From positions 558,001 through 622,000 of the forward strand of contig CM050001.1 in NCBI GenBank assembly GCA_016630955.3: 64,000 bases of DNA, in the 5' to 3' direction. Under the pieces are notes generated by a model. It saw only the letters and a list, made by a program, of their open reading frames with translations. It was not told the origin of the DNA and did not search any database. Made by a program: the position numbers and the translations under genes. Shown here piece by piece: positions 45,916-55,812 of this stretch. How positions within the stretch are numbered: the first letter of the stretch is position 1; each line of letters opens with the position of its first letter. This DNA is from Didymella arachidicola (Eukaryota; Ascomycota; Dothideomycetes; Pleosporales; Didymellaceae).

Positions 45916-46303
45916 CGTGTGTAAGGCTCCACTGAGCACTGTCAAGATGAACAGGTTGACCCTGCGGGAGTGATCTTCACACCGTAGAGGTCGTCAAAGT
46001 AACTACATGCTCGAAACCCAGCTTCTATGCACATTTACATGTGATGCTCTTCTCTAGCCCTCTTCTCCCTTCTAAGCACAGCTTCGAAGCTTCGGCGATC
46101 AACTTAAGCTTGTGGCGCAGAGTCCATGTGGCTGTGTGGTGGGGCATTCGCATAATGGGGAATGCATACGTCACCTCTCGCGCATGCCTCTAGGCCTCTT
46201 ACCACAACACAGCCTCAATAGAACGTGTTCAAAATCAAGACGTTTTTCAAGGCTTCAGATTTCACAGTCCCTGTAGTCTTACAAGATCACCAGTACGACC
46301 ATC
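45916..46303. other. spacer IST1 - CUE-like gene
   Basis: About 390 bp between two plus-strand genes. No gene or repeat was recognised. Confidence 0.4.
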
Positions 46304-46927
46304 ATGGCCTCCAACACAAATCCCTGGCAAGACGAACAAAGCTCAACGCCCCATGGCAGCGGCGGTTACCAAAGTCCACCATCCGCGCAAGCTCACAGCG
46401 TCTCAAACCACAATCCATACTCCGCGTACCAGGACCAGACCTCGCACAGCCAGTATGCTCCTCCCGATCACCCACCACCAGGCCACAACTCCGGTCTGGG
46501 TCACTCCAGCGATGCAGACCCTTGGGCGCAGTACCAATCACCTGACTTCAACCCCGATCCTCAGCAGCCTCGAGCTCCTTCCAATTCATCAAACCCCTCC
46601 GGCCATCAGTTTCGCGTCCCTCCCCACGACTCTGAAACGCAGAACTTCCAGGGCCTGAACGACAACAACTACGAAGTCCCTCCGGGTCTGCCGCCCCGCC
46701 GGACGGACACGGATCTGGCGCTACCGCAGGGCCAGGACAGAAGCCACCAGATCGAGGTCATGCAGAGCTATGAGGCGCGGGGCAGGAAGGATGAACATGA
46801 TATGAATGTAGAGATTCTGCAGAGGGAGTTTCCAAAGATTGACGGAAGTCTGATTGCGGCGATCTATGGAGATAGTCAGAGTCTAAGCGCTACGAGAGAG
46901 ATGCTCGGGGAATTGGATAGGGAGTGA
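46304..46927 (+). CDS. CUE-like-domain protein, disordered N-terminus
   Basis: A single exon of 207 aa from an ATG in CATCATGGCC context. Residues 1 to about 140 are disordered, rich in Ser, Pro, Gln, His and Tyr (NPYSAYQDQ, PPDHPPPGHN). The C-terminal 45 residues, from about residue 160, form a three-helix CUE/UBA-like domain: VEILQREFPKIDGSLIAAIY followed by ATREMLGEL. The FP and LL-type positions that contact ubiquitin in CUE domains are only partly kept (REFPKID, EMLGEL). CUE domains bind ubiquitin in endosomal sorting and ER degradation. It lies next to IST1 on the same strand, but an operon-like link is not implied. Confidence 0.78.
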   Translation: MASNTNPWQDEQSSTPHGSGGYQSPPSAQAHSVSNHNPYSAYQDQTSHSQYAPPDHPPPGHNSGLGHSSDADPWAQYQSPDFNPDPQQPRAPSNSSNPSGHQFRVPPHDSETQNFQGLNDNNYEVPPGLPPRRTDTDLALPQGQDRSHQIEVMQSYEARGRKDEHDMNVEILQREFPKIDGSLIAAIYGDSQSLSATREMLGELDRE

Positions 46928-47579
46928 ACAAAGACTCGAGAGGTGCGATGAAAGGGTTGCGGGTGTCATCGTCTGGAGGCACAGCTTGTGTATCACTTCA
47001 GCTCTCCACAGCTTCAACGAGACATGAGTAATACGCTAAGGCCTACTCTGCTACAGGCTCGATCCATGTGCTCCGTGTAGGCATTGCACATCAATGAACG
47101 TCTTTTTCAAAGGGGATCTGGCAGCTTCGTGAGCTTCCGGCAGCCTCGGTCGACAATGTAACGCCACCACGGGTAAATGCAGGGATTGAGGAGCGGAGCT
47201 TTGCCAAGAGCTGCAAAATGACGAGGATCGATACTCACACGTTCAACGTACAATACTACTGATCATTCGGAACGTTTTGGTGAGAGGTGGGGACAGCAAC
47301 ATGATGGCCGCTGCTCGTTGATGTCTGCCGAGGGATCTACTTTGCAGCCACCCAAGTCGGTTTTACGGCTCGCAATTTTCATCAACAACCTTGCAAAGTC
47401 GATGCTGAGTCTACTGAGGCACATGAGATATGTTTCCTGCTGTCCTGGAACGAAAGGGGCGGTGATGTAGTTATTGCGATCATCTGAGCCCTCTATTCGA
47501 ACATGAAAGTAAGATTTCCAGCCTGAAAGGTCTACACACTTTGCGTCTAGTGTCTCAATCTGGAGGATATTAGTACAGC
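46928..47579. other. intergenic, no gene recognised
   Basis: About 650 bp. No supported coding region. Its right end precedes the cutinase pseudogene. Confidence 0.4.
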
Positions 47580-48407
47580 ATACTCTACAGACTTATCCTC
47601 ATCCTCTCCCTCTTCACAAGGAGTCGAGCTCATGAGGCTTGCCCTGAATTCCCGGACACGGGCGTTGAGATTGGTCAGCCTGTTCCGATCAAGCCAGAAG
47701 ACATCCCGCGAGGATGTTCAAATCACGAAGTCTTAGTTGGTTCGACGAATCTCGCTAGCCCTTTCGATGAAACGGAATCAATGCTAACACTCGAGGCAGC
47801 TCGCGGAACGAGTGAGCCCAGGTTTCCGGTCTTTGGCGTTATCGTTGGCGATCCTGTTGTGAGTAATTTCTCAGCAAAGCTTTCTGATGTTCAAGGCTAT
47901 CCGGTGCAAGTAAGTGTCCCAGCAATAGATTTTCCATCCTTTCACAGTCTGAACTCGATATATCCGGTATACAGCTAGCTCTTCTTTCATAATTGGTGGG
48001 CTGCAGGGTGTCAACGACATCGTCCAACGACTCACTTTTCGATCACTTCTCAAGCCACCGCATGTCCGAAGCAGACTTTCGCTCTGGTGGGATACTCTCA
48101 AGGCGCTAGTATAATGCACCGAGCGGCAGATAGGCTCCCAATTTCCCTGCGCCCACGCATCAAGTCAGTGGTCATGTTTGGAGACCCGTACCAACGGCTA
48201 GGCGGGCTTAGTAGCCAATTCCCTTGCTCTTTGCGGGCGAAGGTGTTGCAACTATTTGCTGATGGAGATCTTGTAAGTTTTCTAATCCCCCTCGCGATAT
48301 CGCTCCATTTCGTGCTTCGTAAGCTGGCAGTGTAAACTTAGAGAAACCAGGTCTGTGATCCGGGGTTATGTCAGTTCTATCATTTGACGTATATTCGTCC
48401 AAAATAG
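47580..48407 (+). pseudogene. cutinase pseudogene (11-bp duplication, lost start)
   Basis: Four exons can be traced: 47580..47735, 47796..47966, 48007..48272 and 48351..48407. They encode a signal-like LILILSLF, a GCSNHEVL strand, ARGTSEP, the nucleophile motif GYSQGAS and the Asp/His pair in DGDLVCDPGLCQFYH, so the whole cutinase catalytic triad is recognisable. Two lesions are seen. An imperfect 11-bp tandem duplication (48032-48042 and 48043-48053) puts GVNDIVQRLT out of frame with ACPKQTFALVGYSQG. Exon 3 is 266 nt, exactly 11 more than the 255 needed for phase. The codon where ATG is expected (47580-47582) is ATA, and no other ATG opens the signal peptide. Cutinases are secreted esterases acting on plant cutin and related polyesters. 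Exon borders were inferred. Confidence 0.78.
48032..48053 (+). repeat. 11-bp imperfect tandem duplication
   Basis: TCACTTTTCGA (48032-48042) is followed directly by TCACTTCTCAA (48043-48053). It lies inside the cutinase relic and accounts precisely for the frame change there. It could be a replication-slippage product or an excision footprint. Confidence 0.8.
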
Positions 48408-49195
48408 ATTAATCCAGCTGTCGATCACATCGTCAGAGAATTCAAGGAATAGTCATCCAATCTTATCAGCTGTACTGTTCGCATTGGCATACTTTCATGG
48501 CAGTATAATTAACTGACATCGTATCTTCCCTTGGCCTGACTTGACTACGTTTAGACCGTCAAGCAGCTTCCTTGGTACTTGTTTCGTATGAAAAACTCCA
48601 GAAAATCACGATTACGAGGTTTTGGCTGCCGTACTGGCCGTGCTAAATAGTCCCTCAGATGCGTGAAGCCTCGTCTGAACGGCGTCCCGGTGACCTGCGC
48701 TATTTACGTTATCAAAGAGTACACATAGAATGCTATAGTGCAATAATCTTTAGGGGAGGAGAATTTTCACACATGGACGTGGTGATGTGATGGAATTCCT
48801 GGCCGTGTGCGAGGAACTAGCGAATATTACTTTGAGTCACTTTCAACTTTATCTCTCCATACTGTTACAATTTATTGGTATTCAAGGAACATAAATCTGA
48901 TAGCTACTATGTAATTTACGGGGGATGAGGTGGGACAATGGTAGCCATCTGTATCCAGCACTGAGCAGGGTGATATTGACTCCTTTAAAGGGCACATGCA
49001 CGGACGCGGTCAGACTTCAATACAGTGACAACAATACCGTTCGATCCAGTAACGCCTTGACGGTGATCTCCAAAAATCAACAATTGTAGCTATTCTAGCC
49101 GCCCCCGACACTGCCATTGCTGTCAAGACGTGTAACGGGAAGGGAAGGAGAAGAACAGCAGAAAAGAGATCAGCCACCACGCAATCTTCCAACAC
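48408..49195. other. AT-rich intergenic spacer between two cutinase genes
   Basis: About 790 bp between the 3' ends of the two convergent cutinase genes. It is visibly more AT-rich than the flanking genes and has no recognised coding region. Confidence 0.45.
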
Positions 49196-50039
49196 CTACG
49201 CGCTTGTTGTCTGAGGTAACCGCTGACGCACAGCGTTGATCTTCCCGATCAAGAAGGCTCCAGCCTCAGCTGCATCTCTGCCGTAGCTCAGATGAGGGGC
49301 CAGAACCGCCCCCACCAAGTTTCCGTCACAGACCATGTCGCGTATGACACCACCACAGAAGATCTTGAGCTTATCGCGAGGGAAGTTGGGGATCTGCTGG
49401 TTGTCCGCACGGGCCTGTGTGTCGCCAAAGGTGACAACGCCAGCGATCTGATTCTTCACGCTGGTAGAAAGGTCCTCGATGGCGCGATGATTCACGGCCG
49501 CACCTTGGCTGTTGAGAAAAGTTAACAATTTGTTATAGTGGACCTCTGGCCTTGGGCAGAACTCACGAGTAGCCACCGCACACGATGACAGCCGAAGGGC
49601 ATCGGCGATTGATGTCCTCTAAGATACCGCCCATCTCGAGCTCAGCAACGATGTCCGTGCCGCCAGGGAGATAGTTGGTAGACAATAGAGCTGCATAGTC
49701 CACACCTTCGATAGCTAAATTGGAGCCGTATTTGCGTCGAAGTTCGTCACCAAGCGGTTGTCCGATGATGGATCCCTAGCAGTCAAAGTCAGAGTGGACA
49801 GTAGGCAGCAATCATAGATTGTTACCATATTGCCCAATTCGGTAGAGCCCCGTGCCCATACAAAGATGACATCCTTGCATCCGCCACCAATCAGCCTCGA
49901 GAATTCGTTTCTCTGTCAGACTGGTGCGGTCTAGGACTAGTTGACGAGTGGCGATCAGGGCATCTCCGGACGCCGGAATGGTCACAGGAGTTGCCGACGC
50001 CGCAACGATCATCGACAGAACCGTAAGAAGCTTCATCAT
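49196..50039 (-). CDS. cutinase, N-terminal frame uncertain
   Basis: Three exons, complement(49196..49508, 49567..49775, 49826..50039), encode a cutinase of about 240 aa. The signal peptide is MKLLTVLSMIVAASA. The core has WARGSTELGNMG, the nucleophile in CGGYSQGAAV (split by an intron of 58 bp), Asp in IRDMVCDG and His in APHLSYG, so the catalytic triad is complete. The signal peptide and the core are in different frames. The switch lies near 49900-49910, between DRTSLTE and NEFSRLIGGGC, and total exon length is one base over a multiple of three. Either a 1-bp insertion broke the gene, or an unrecognised intron (for example GTGACC to CTGACAG, about 70 bp) removes the propeptide region; that intron would be in phase. 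Transcript data would decide. Confidence 0.75.
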
Positions 50040-51657
50040 GATGAAAACGAAATCGAATGATGAGTAACGGAGGATAATCAAGATGTGAATAAACGATTGT
50101 AAGACGATGCCGAAGGCAAGACTTCTTGACCGCGGTCGAAGATGAGAGGAAGGGGTGATATAAATACAATACGTCGTGTTCAAAGCATCTCAGCCCTGGC
50201 GTCAACGCAGAATGAACACAGGGTATCGCTGTGAACTAGCGGCAGAAGAGGAGATCCACGATGGCATCGTAATCGCCGACTTATCCATCTGAGCCGAGGT
50301 GCTCTGTCTACTCTCTGAACCCCTGATGTTCGGAGTCGCCAAGTGGATGTACAGCCTAGTCATCGATATCGAAGGCTTACGGTTTTGCTAGCACACCAAG
50401 ACCAAGACCAGGGTCATACCAAGAACCATGGTAGGCACATAGAGTATCTTCTCAAAGCTGTCCTTATAACATTCGATCAACTTGCGTTCTCCGGAACAGC
50501 AGTCCAAAATCGATGGTGAATTGTGAGACCAGACTAGACACTCTCCAATATGCAGCAGTCTAATCCAGTTGTACACTCAGGACGACTGCAAGTATATGCA
50601 GTCGTGAACCTTCGGAAATCGGCATTTGTGTCTTTGTGGTGGTCACACATTCGCGCTTGCAGAAAAGAAGCCTAGTTTCTTCCGGACAGGTCGTCTCTCT
50701 CCGCTATCGAGGCATGCAGTTGGGAGCGTGACCAGCTATAGTGTGAGGTTCTGCCAAGTCTTGGAAACAATCTTGGCTTTGATGACAACTGGCAGCCAGA
50801 ATGCGCGCTTGCAGCTGTACAGGATACGCTGATGTGTTGTACAGGATACCTCGGCAACAAGCAGAGGATGACCCTGCTTATTGCGGTCGCAGTGGAGAAG
50901 GTCTCTTGGCATCTTTCTGGAAGATTCAAGTACATGAAAGGCTTGCATGCACCCCTGTTGTATCTGTTGCGTCTTACCGAGGCTCATAATATACTGAGAT
51001 AGAGCGACTAATGGCGTTCAAGATATGGTGCATTAGTGAGAGCCCGAAGTCAGCGCATGGAACACACGTCGTGTCGCCGGCTTTCGCCTGTCCTGTGCTA
51101 CATAGTGTCGTCGATAAGCTCACGACATCGTCAAGGATAAAACTATGATGGTGTTGCCAAGTTGAGCTCCAGGAGATAATAATTACCTCTATCGCTTCAA
51201 GATGATGTAGATCATTGTTCGCAGTGTCTGATCGAGCATCAACTACCTATGGTACGCAAATCATGAGACTGCCACCACGGACAGACATGCTTAGTAAATA
51301 CATTATTGAGGCGATCCAAGGTTTGGCGGAGGCACGATGGAGCTTGATATGACCGGGCTGGTTCCGTGCAAAAGTAGAGGAAGGGTGATTTATGTACGTG
51401 TAGTGCTGCTCAACGCATCCTTGAGCTTGCAACATTACACATTACTGTCCTACTGTAGCTCTCTAGAATTTCGGGGATCCGGTCTAGTGAGAAGGCGCTC
51501 GCATGCTTCCGGCACCTTACCGCTGCACTGGGCGGAGATGCAGTTTCTCCAGCTTCGTGCTGTCGAGTGGCAGTCAACCCTCGGGCGCACAGTCGCGGTG
51601 CGAAAGCCCCGCGTTTGAACCACAGGGTACTCATCGTTCCCTTGTCGCAAAGACCTG
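50040..51657. other. 1.6-kb stretch without recognised gene
   Basis: No domain-bearing frame on either strand. The left end should contain the second cutinase's promoter, with a TATA-like sequence noted separately. Confidence 0.45.
50157..50167 (-). promoter_or_regulatory. candidate TATA box of the second cutinase
   Basis: On the minus strand the sequence reads GTATTTATATC about 120 bp upstream of the start at 50039. It is a plausible TATA element by sequence and position only. Confidence 0.3.
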
Positions 51658-51939
51658 CTACTCATCATCACTGCGCTTTTTCTCATCCCTGGCTCTTTGT
51701 CTGTATAGCTTTTCCTGGTGGTTCTGGTTGGGTCTCTTCTCGATTCTGTCAAGCGCATCCTCGATTAGGCCGATGTGACCTCGCAATGTTCCTTCTATTT
51801 CGTCCAGGCGTGCTTCTTGCTCTTCAAGATTGTAGTTGAGCTTTGATTGTAGGTAGTATGTTGCGGAGGCAATGGCAACGACATTACCGGTGAGTGGTAC
51901 CAGGACCTTTGGTTTCAAGAAGGCGATAAGGAACGACAT
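51658..51939 (-). CDS. small membrane/coiled-coil protein of unknown function
   Basis: A single exon of 93 aa from the ATG at 51939. Residues about 8-30 (LKPKVLVPLTGNVVAIASATYY) form one probable membrane segment. A coiled-coil helix follows (LEEQEARLDEIEGTLRGHIG), then a highly charged basic tail (EKLYRQRARDEKKRSDDE). This layout, a short anchor plus an amphipathic helix, is seen in several small mitochondrial or ER proteins, but I cannot assign it to one. It is divergent from the DNA polymerase eta gene with a 508-bp shared 5' spacer. The even coding pattern and clear structure argue that it is real. Confidence 0.6.
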   Translation of the reverse strand: MSFLIAFLKPKVLVPLTGNVVAIASATYYLQSKLNYNLEEQEARLDEIEGTLRGHIGLIEDALDRIEKRPNQNHQEKLYRQRARDEKKRSDDE

Positions 51940-52447
51940 TGCAGGTTCGAGAAAATGGCGTTGCAATGTGTGAGCGTTTCGTGTTAATAGAGCAAGTTGA
52001 GATGTTATAGGATGTAGGCGCGATAATAGATATTCGCCAGTATACAGATCTGGGATCATGACGACATAGACCCTACGTAGGAACGAGGCTGTTGTGTCCG
52101 AGCGCGTATTTCCCGTGTTGCTCTCGCGATTCCACACTCTGGAGCTAGATCAGCGCATACCATTGCGACGAGTTGTTCTTTTGGTGGACACGTGAAGTTT
52201 TCTGAAGTGCAGCAGGAAGAAGGTGTGGTGGTGACACTGAAGTGGTAAGCACGATCTGATCGATCGTGAGTGCTGAGGAAACCATTTGGAACGCGCACGT
52301 GCGCACGGGAAGACGCGCCTCGCGTTTGCATTGCCATTGCGACTCCGCAAACAACAGACCGATCCAGGTCATAATGAAGGAATATGAACGACACCACTAG
52401 TTGATGCGAGTATAGGATGTTATGGAAATGCCTTGAGAGCACACATC
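51940..52447. promoter_or_regulatory. shared divergent promoter region, small protein and polymerase eta
   Basis: 508 bp separate two divergent start codons, so a bidirectional promoter is likely. No specific element was identified with confidence. Confidence 0.4.
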
Positions 52448-54607
52448 ATGTCCTCGCCTGTACCGTTCTTCGCCTCCTCCCCGCTCTCGATCACGTCCCC
52501 GCGCCGAATCCCCAAATCGAAGTTCACGTACAAGCAACTACACCAGTTGAAGTCGTACAGCACGCAAACACCGCTACGAGTCGTCGCCCACGTCGACCTT
52601 GATGCTTTTTACGCTCAGTGTGAGACTGTACGTCTCGGCATCGACCCTGCAAAGCCTTTGGCTGTCCAGCAATGGCAGGGTCTCATAGCAATCAACTATC
52701 CTGCGCGCGCATTCGGTCTGAGCCGACATGTGACACCAACAGAGGCTTTGAAGCAATGTCCGGAGCTGATTATGCAGCATGTGGCGACATGGAAAGAGGG
52801 CGATGAGAAGTGGGCGTACCACGAGGACTCTTTCGCGAATATGGCGACACACAAAGTCAGCTTGGACCCATATCGGTTGGAGAGCAGGAGGATATTGAAA
52901 TGCATAAAGGACGCGCTTCCTGAGAAGGAGCAGCGCGTGGAGAAAGCCAGTATCGATGAGGTCTTCATGGATCTCAGCGCACAAGTTCACACGATACTGC
53001 TAGAGAGATACCCCATGTTAAGAGGGCCACCGCCGTACGACGATCCCACAGAACCACTGCCTAAGGTACCGACCACTGTGCTAGACTGGGCCGCTGATGC
53101 GCTCGTCGAGACTGGAGAGGAGGACGGAGAGGACAAGGATCCAGACTGGGACGATGTATGCATGGTCATTGCATCTGAAATCGTACGAGACGTGCGGAAA
53201 CACATCAAGGACACCCTTCACTACACATGCTCCGGCGGTGTGGCCCGCAATAAGATGTTGGCAAAGCTGGGCTCAGGTTACAAGAAGCCCAACCAGCAGA
53301 CCATCATTCGCAACCGAGCAATCACACACTTCCTCTCGGACATGAAGTTTACGAAGATCAGAAATCTTGGTGGTAAACTGGGCGACGAGGTCGTCGCAAT
53401 GTTCGGCACAGATAAAGTCAAGGATCTGACGGAGCAACCCATGGAGCAGCTGAAGAGGCTTGGAGACGATACAGGCAGTTGGCTTTACTCGATCATTCGC
53501 GGAGAGGACAACAGCGAGGTCAATACCCGAACACAGATCAAAAGTATGCTTTCAGCGAAGTCGTTCAGACCATCGATCAACTCGTTTGAGCAGGGCGTTA
53601 GGTGGATCCGCATCTTCGTCGCTGACATCTTTTCGAGATGCGTAGAGGAAGGTGTACTGGAGAACAAGAGAAGACCGAAGACCATAGTCCTGCATCATCG
53701 GCAAGGTGCACAAACACGCAGTAGATCAGGGCAGATACCGCAAGGCAAAACATTGTCAGAAGCCATCCTCTTCGACCTCGCGAAAAACCTCCTCGCGCAG
53801 GTGGTCGTTGATGGCAGAGCATGGCCTTGTGCCAATCTCTCACTGAGCGTGGGAGGCTTCGAAGACGGGCCCAAGAACAATGCTGGCATTGGTAGCTTTC
53901 TTGTACGCGGCAACCAAGCGAAAGCTATGATATCCTCAGGTCGTGGTTATGAGCCTCCAGCGAAAAGGAGACGAACAAAGGGCAACATAGCAAACTTCTT
54001 CGGGCCAAGAGACAACAGGAAGACGGACTTTGATGCCGCACGAGCCGTGTTGATGAAGACACACAGCGAGTCTACGAGAGATCAGACAGAAGACGATATT
54101 GACGATCAAGATGAAGGAAACGATGTGAACGATGTACGCAGCGATGAAGTTACACGACCTATGACACTAACGCTGAACCGACATGTTACTGATGAAGATA
54201 TCCACGTAGCGCTTACACCACCTTCGGCGCAACCAAGACTGCCGTCGGGCTCACCACCATCGCATGGGCGAAACGGCAGCAACGAATTACCGATCACGCC
54301 ACCACCTCGATCGAAGGCTCCAGCGCAGGTACAAAAGATGCTTGATACGTATTTCTGCTCCCAATGCAATCTCCATCTACCCAAGGCTGAGGAGGCTGAG
54401 CACGTTGACTACCACTTCGCCCTTGAACTATCCAAGGAGATGCGCCACGAAGAGCGCAATTCGCCGCCCAAAGTGATAGAGCGGAGCGCATCGAGACCGA
54501 GTAGAGGGAGAGGATGTCCTTCGGGGAGCGGAGTCGGCCGAGGAGGCAGGGTAAATGGCGAGGCGAAGACTGCTGAGAAAGGGCAAAAGAAGCTATTTTT
54601 TGGATGA
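52448..54607 (+). CDS. RAD30: DNA polymerase eta (Y-family translesion polymerase)
   Basis: A single exon of 719 aa from the ATG at 52448. The catalytic metal-binding residues are in VAHVDLDAFYAQCE (about residue 40) and ASIDEVFMDL (about residue 165). The SGGVARNKMLAKLGSGYKKP segment and helix-hairpin-helix region follow, then the little-finger domain near residues 380-500. Near residue 640 a UBZ-type ubiquitin-binding finger has CSQC followed by HVDYH. The protein ends in QKKLFFG, a PCNA-interacting (PIP) box of Q-x-x-L-F-F type. The enzyme copies past UV photoproducts with relatively high accuracy. The complete set of motifs indicates a functional gene. Confidence 0.96.
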   Translation: MSSPVPFFASSPLSITSPRRIPKSKFTYKQLHQLKSYSTQTPLRVVAHVDLDAFYAQCETVRLGIDPAKPLAVQQWQGLIAINYPARAFGLSRHVTPTEALKQCPELIMQHVATWKEGDEKWAYHEDSFANMATHKVSLDPYRLESRRILKCIKDALPEKEQRVEKASIDEVFMDLSAQVHTILLERYPMLRGPPPYDDPTEPLPKVPTTVLDWAADALVETGEEDGEDKDPDWDDVCMVIASEIVRDVRKHIKDTLHYTCSGGVARNKMLAKLGSGYKKPNQQTIIRNRAITHFLSDMKFTKIRNLGGKLGDEVVAMFGTDKVKDLTEQPMEQLKRLGDDTGSWLYSIIRGEDNSEVNTRTQIKSMLSAKSFRPSINSFEQGVRWIRIFVADIFSRCVEEGVLENKRRPKTIVLHHRQGAQTRSRSGQIPQGKTLSEAILFDLAKNLLAQVVVDGRAWPCANLSLSVGGFEDGPKNNAGIGSFLVRGNQAKAMISSGRGYEPPAKRRRTKGNIANFFGPRDNRKTDFDAARAVLMKTHSESTRDQTEDDIDDQDEGNDVNDVRSDEVTRPMTLTLNRHVTDEDIHVALTPPSAQPRLPSGSPPSHGRNGSNELPITPPPRSKAPAQVQKMLDTYFCSQCNLHLPKAEEAEHVDYHFALELSKEMRHEERNSPPKVIERSASRPSRGRGCPSGSGVGRGGRVNGEAKTAEKGQKKLFFG

Positions 54608-55812
54608 AACTGCGCGATGGTGAGGCAATGGCGCAACGTCATAGACGGGGACGAGCGAATCGCTGTTCACAGTTAGTCAGACCACAGGGCCTGGAAGCAG
54701 ACCCACGCCTGGGACTAACGGCTCCAGCTCGAAGACCTCAGCCTGTTAGACTTGGAGACGAGGGCGCATGCGTCGGTGCTCCTGCAGCTGCAAGATGGCA
54801 TTCAGCAAAGCGAGAGCCCCAATGCCAACAGATACACTGTCCAAGACTGTACTGGTCGTATCTGCGATGGCTACGGTGTAGGTGCAAGCTTCGGGCTGTT
54901 CCATGGGTGCCGCGATTACGCCAGCTATCAACATGGTGAACAAGATAGCCTTGAAGATCACCGTCGATGCAGAATTTTTGAAATTTGGCGACCTCGATGG
55001 ATGAAGGATACTGGACCGTCAGTCTTGACTCTTGGGGCAGGTCTTCAGGTGAACATCGTGGGAGTTGTCTGAAGGGGTTACGTCGTTGAAAGTCGAATTG
55101 GTCGTGTTGGCAAAGTTGAGCTGAAGCTCGGACAACGGTATCACATGCGGTAGAGGGAAACACGCGTGTCGTACTAAGGTCCTGCACTTTCACTAAGCTC
55201 GCTTATATCTCCAAAACTGCAGTCGGCGACGCCGACCATTACACGCTTCCAGTCCATCTGACATTCGAGACGATATCACATTCTCCGTTGAATTTCGTAC
55301 GTCTTTCAACACCAGCATTGTCCCATTTCCCAAGGAATTACCTCATGCGGCAAATCTGCTACCATAGGTACTGAGACGACGTTCAGCCCTGATACACTGC
55401 CTATCTCGTCGAAGCTATGGACCAATCATGGTCGATCATGTCGCCCCGCTTGTAGCTTTACTATCCACTCTGCCATGCAGGGATGCTAGCCACACCGGCT
55501 TGTTTCTGTGCCAATAGGCGTTACTACTGAGGAATAAAACTAGCACGGGATGTTGACTCACAAGACATCTTCCTGTGCTAACATCCTGCTCGACTGTGGT
55601 GCCTAGGTTAAGCGACAGGATGCTCACTCAGCTCATGGCTTTTACCTTTGCATTAGGTATTGAGGCCGAACACCAGGCTGAGCATGACTTCACAAATTTC
55701 CATGTATCCCAACGCTAACGCTGAATACATTAATCAGTTTATGACGAAGCTTATTTGGATGGTATTTCACTGTCACAGAGTCGAGTGCTCCAAATCGGTA
55801 CCTCTGCTCTTC
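54608..55812. other. intergenic; one small secreted-like frame without ATG
   Basis: About 1.2 kb between two 3' ends. On the minus strand 54746-54961 encodes a 71-aa frame beginning with a signal-like IFKAILFTMLIAGVIAAP, but its first codon is GTG. The only internal ATG leaves a signal too short to be convincing, so it is not listed as a gene. Nothing else was seen. Confidence 0.4.

Noticed and set aside
48001..48060. Reading the cutinase frame change as an unannotated intron
   Set aside because: No donor and acceptor lie suitably within the exon, whereas the excess is exactly the length of the adjacent 11-bp duplicate.
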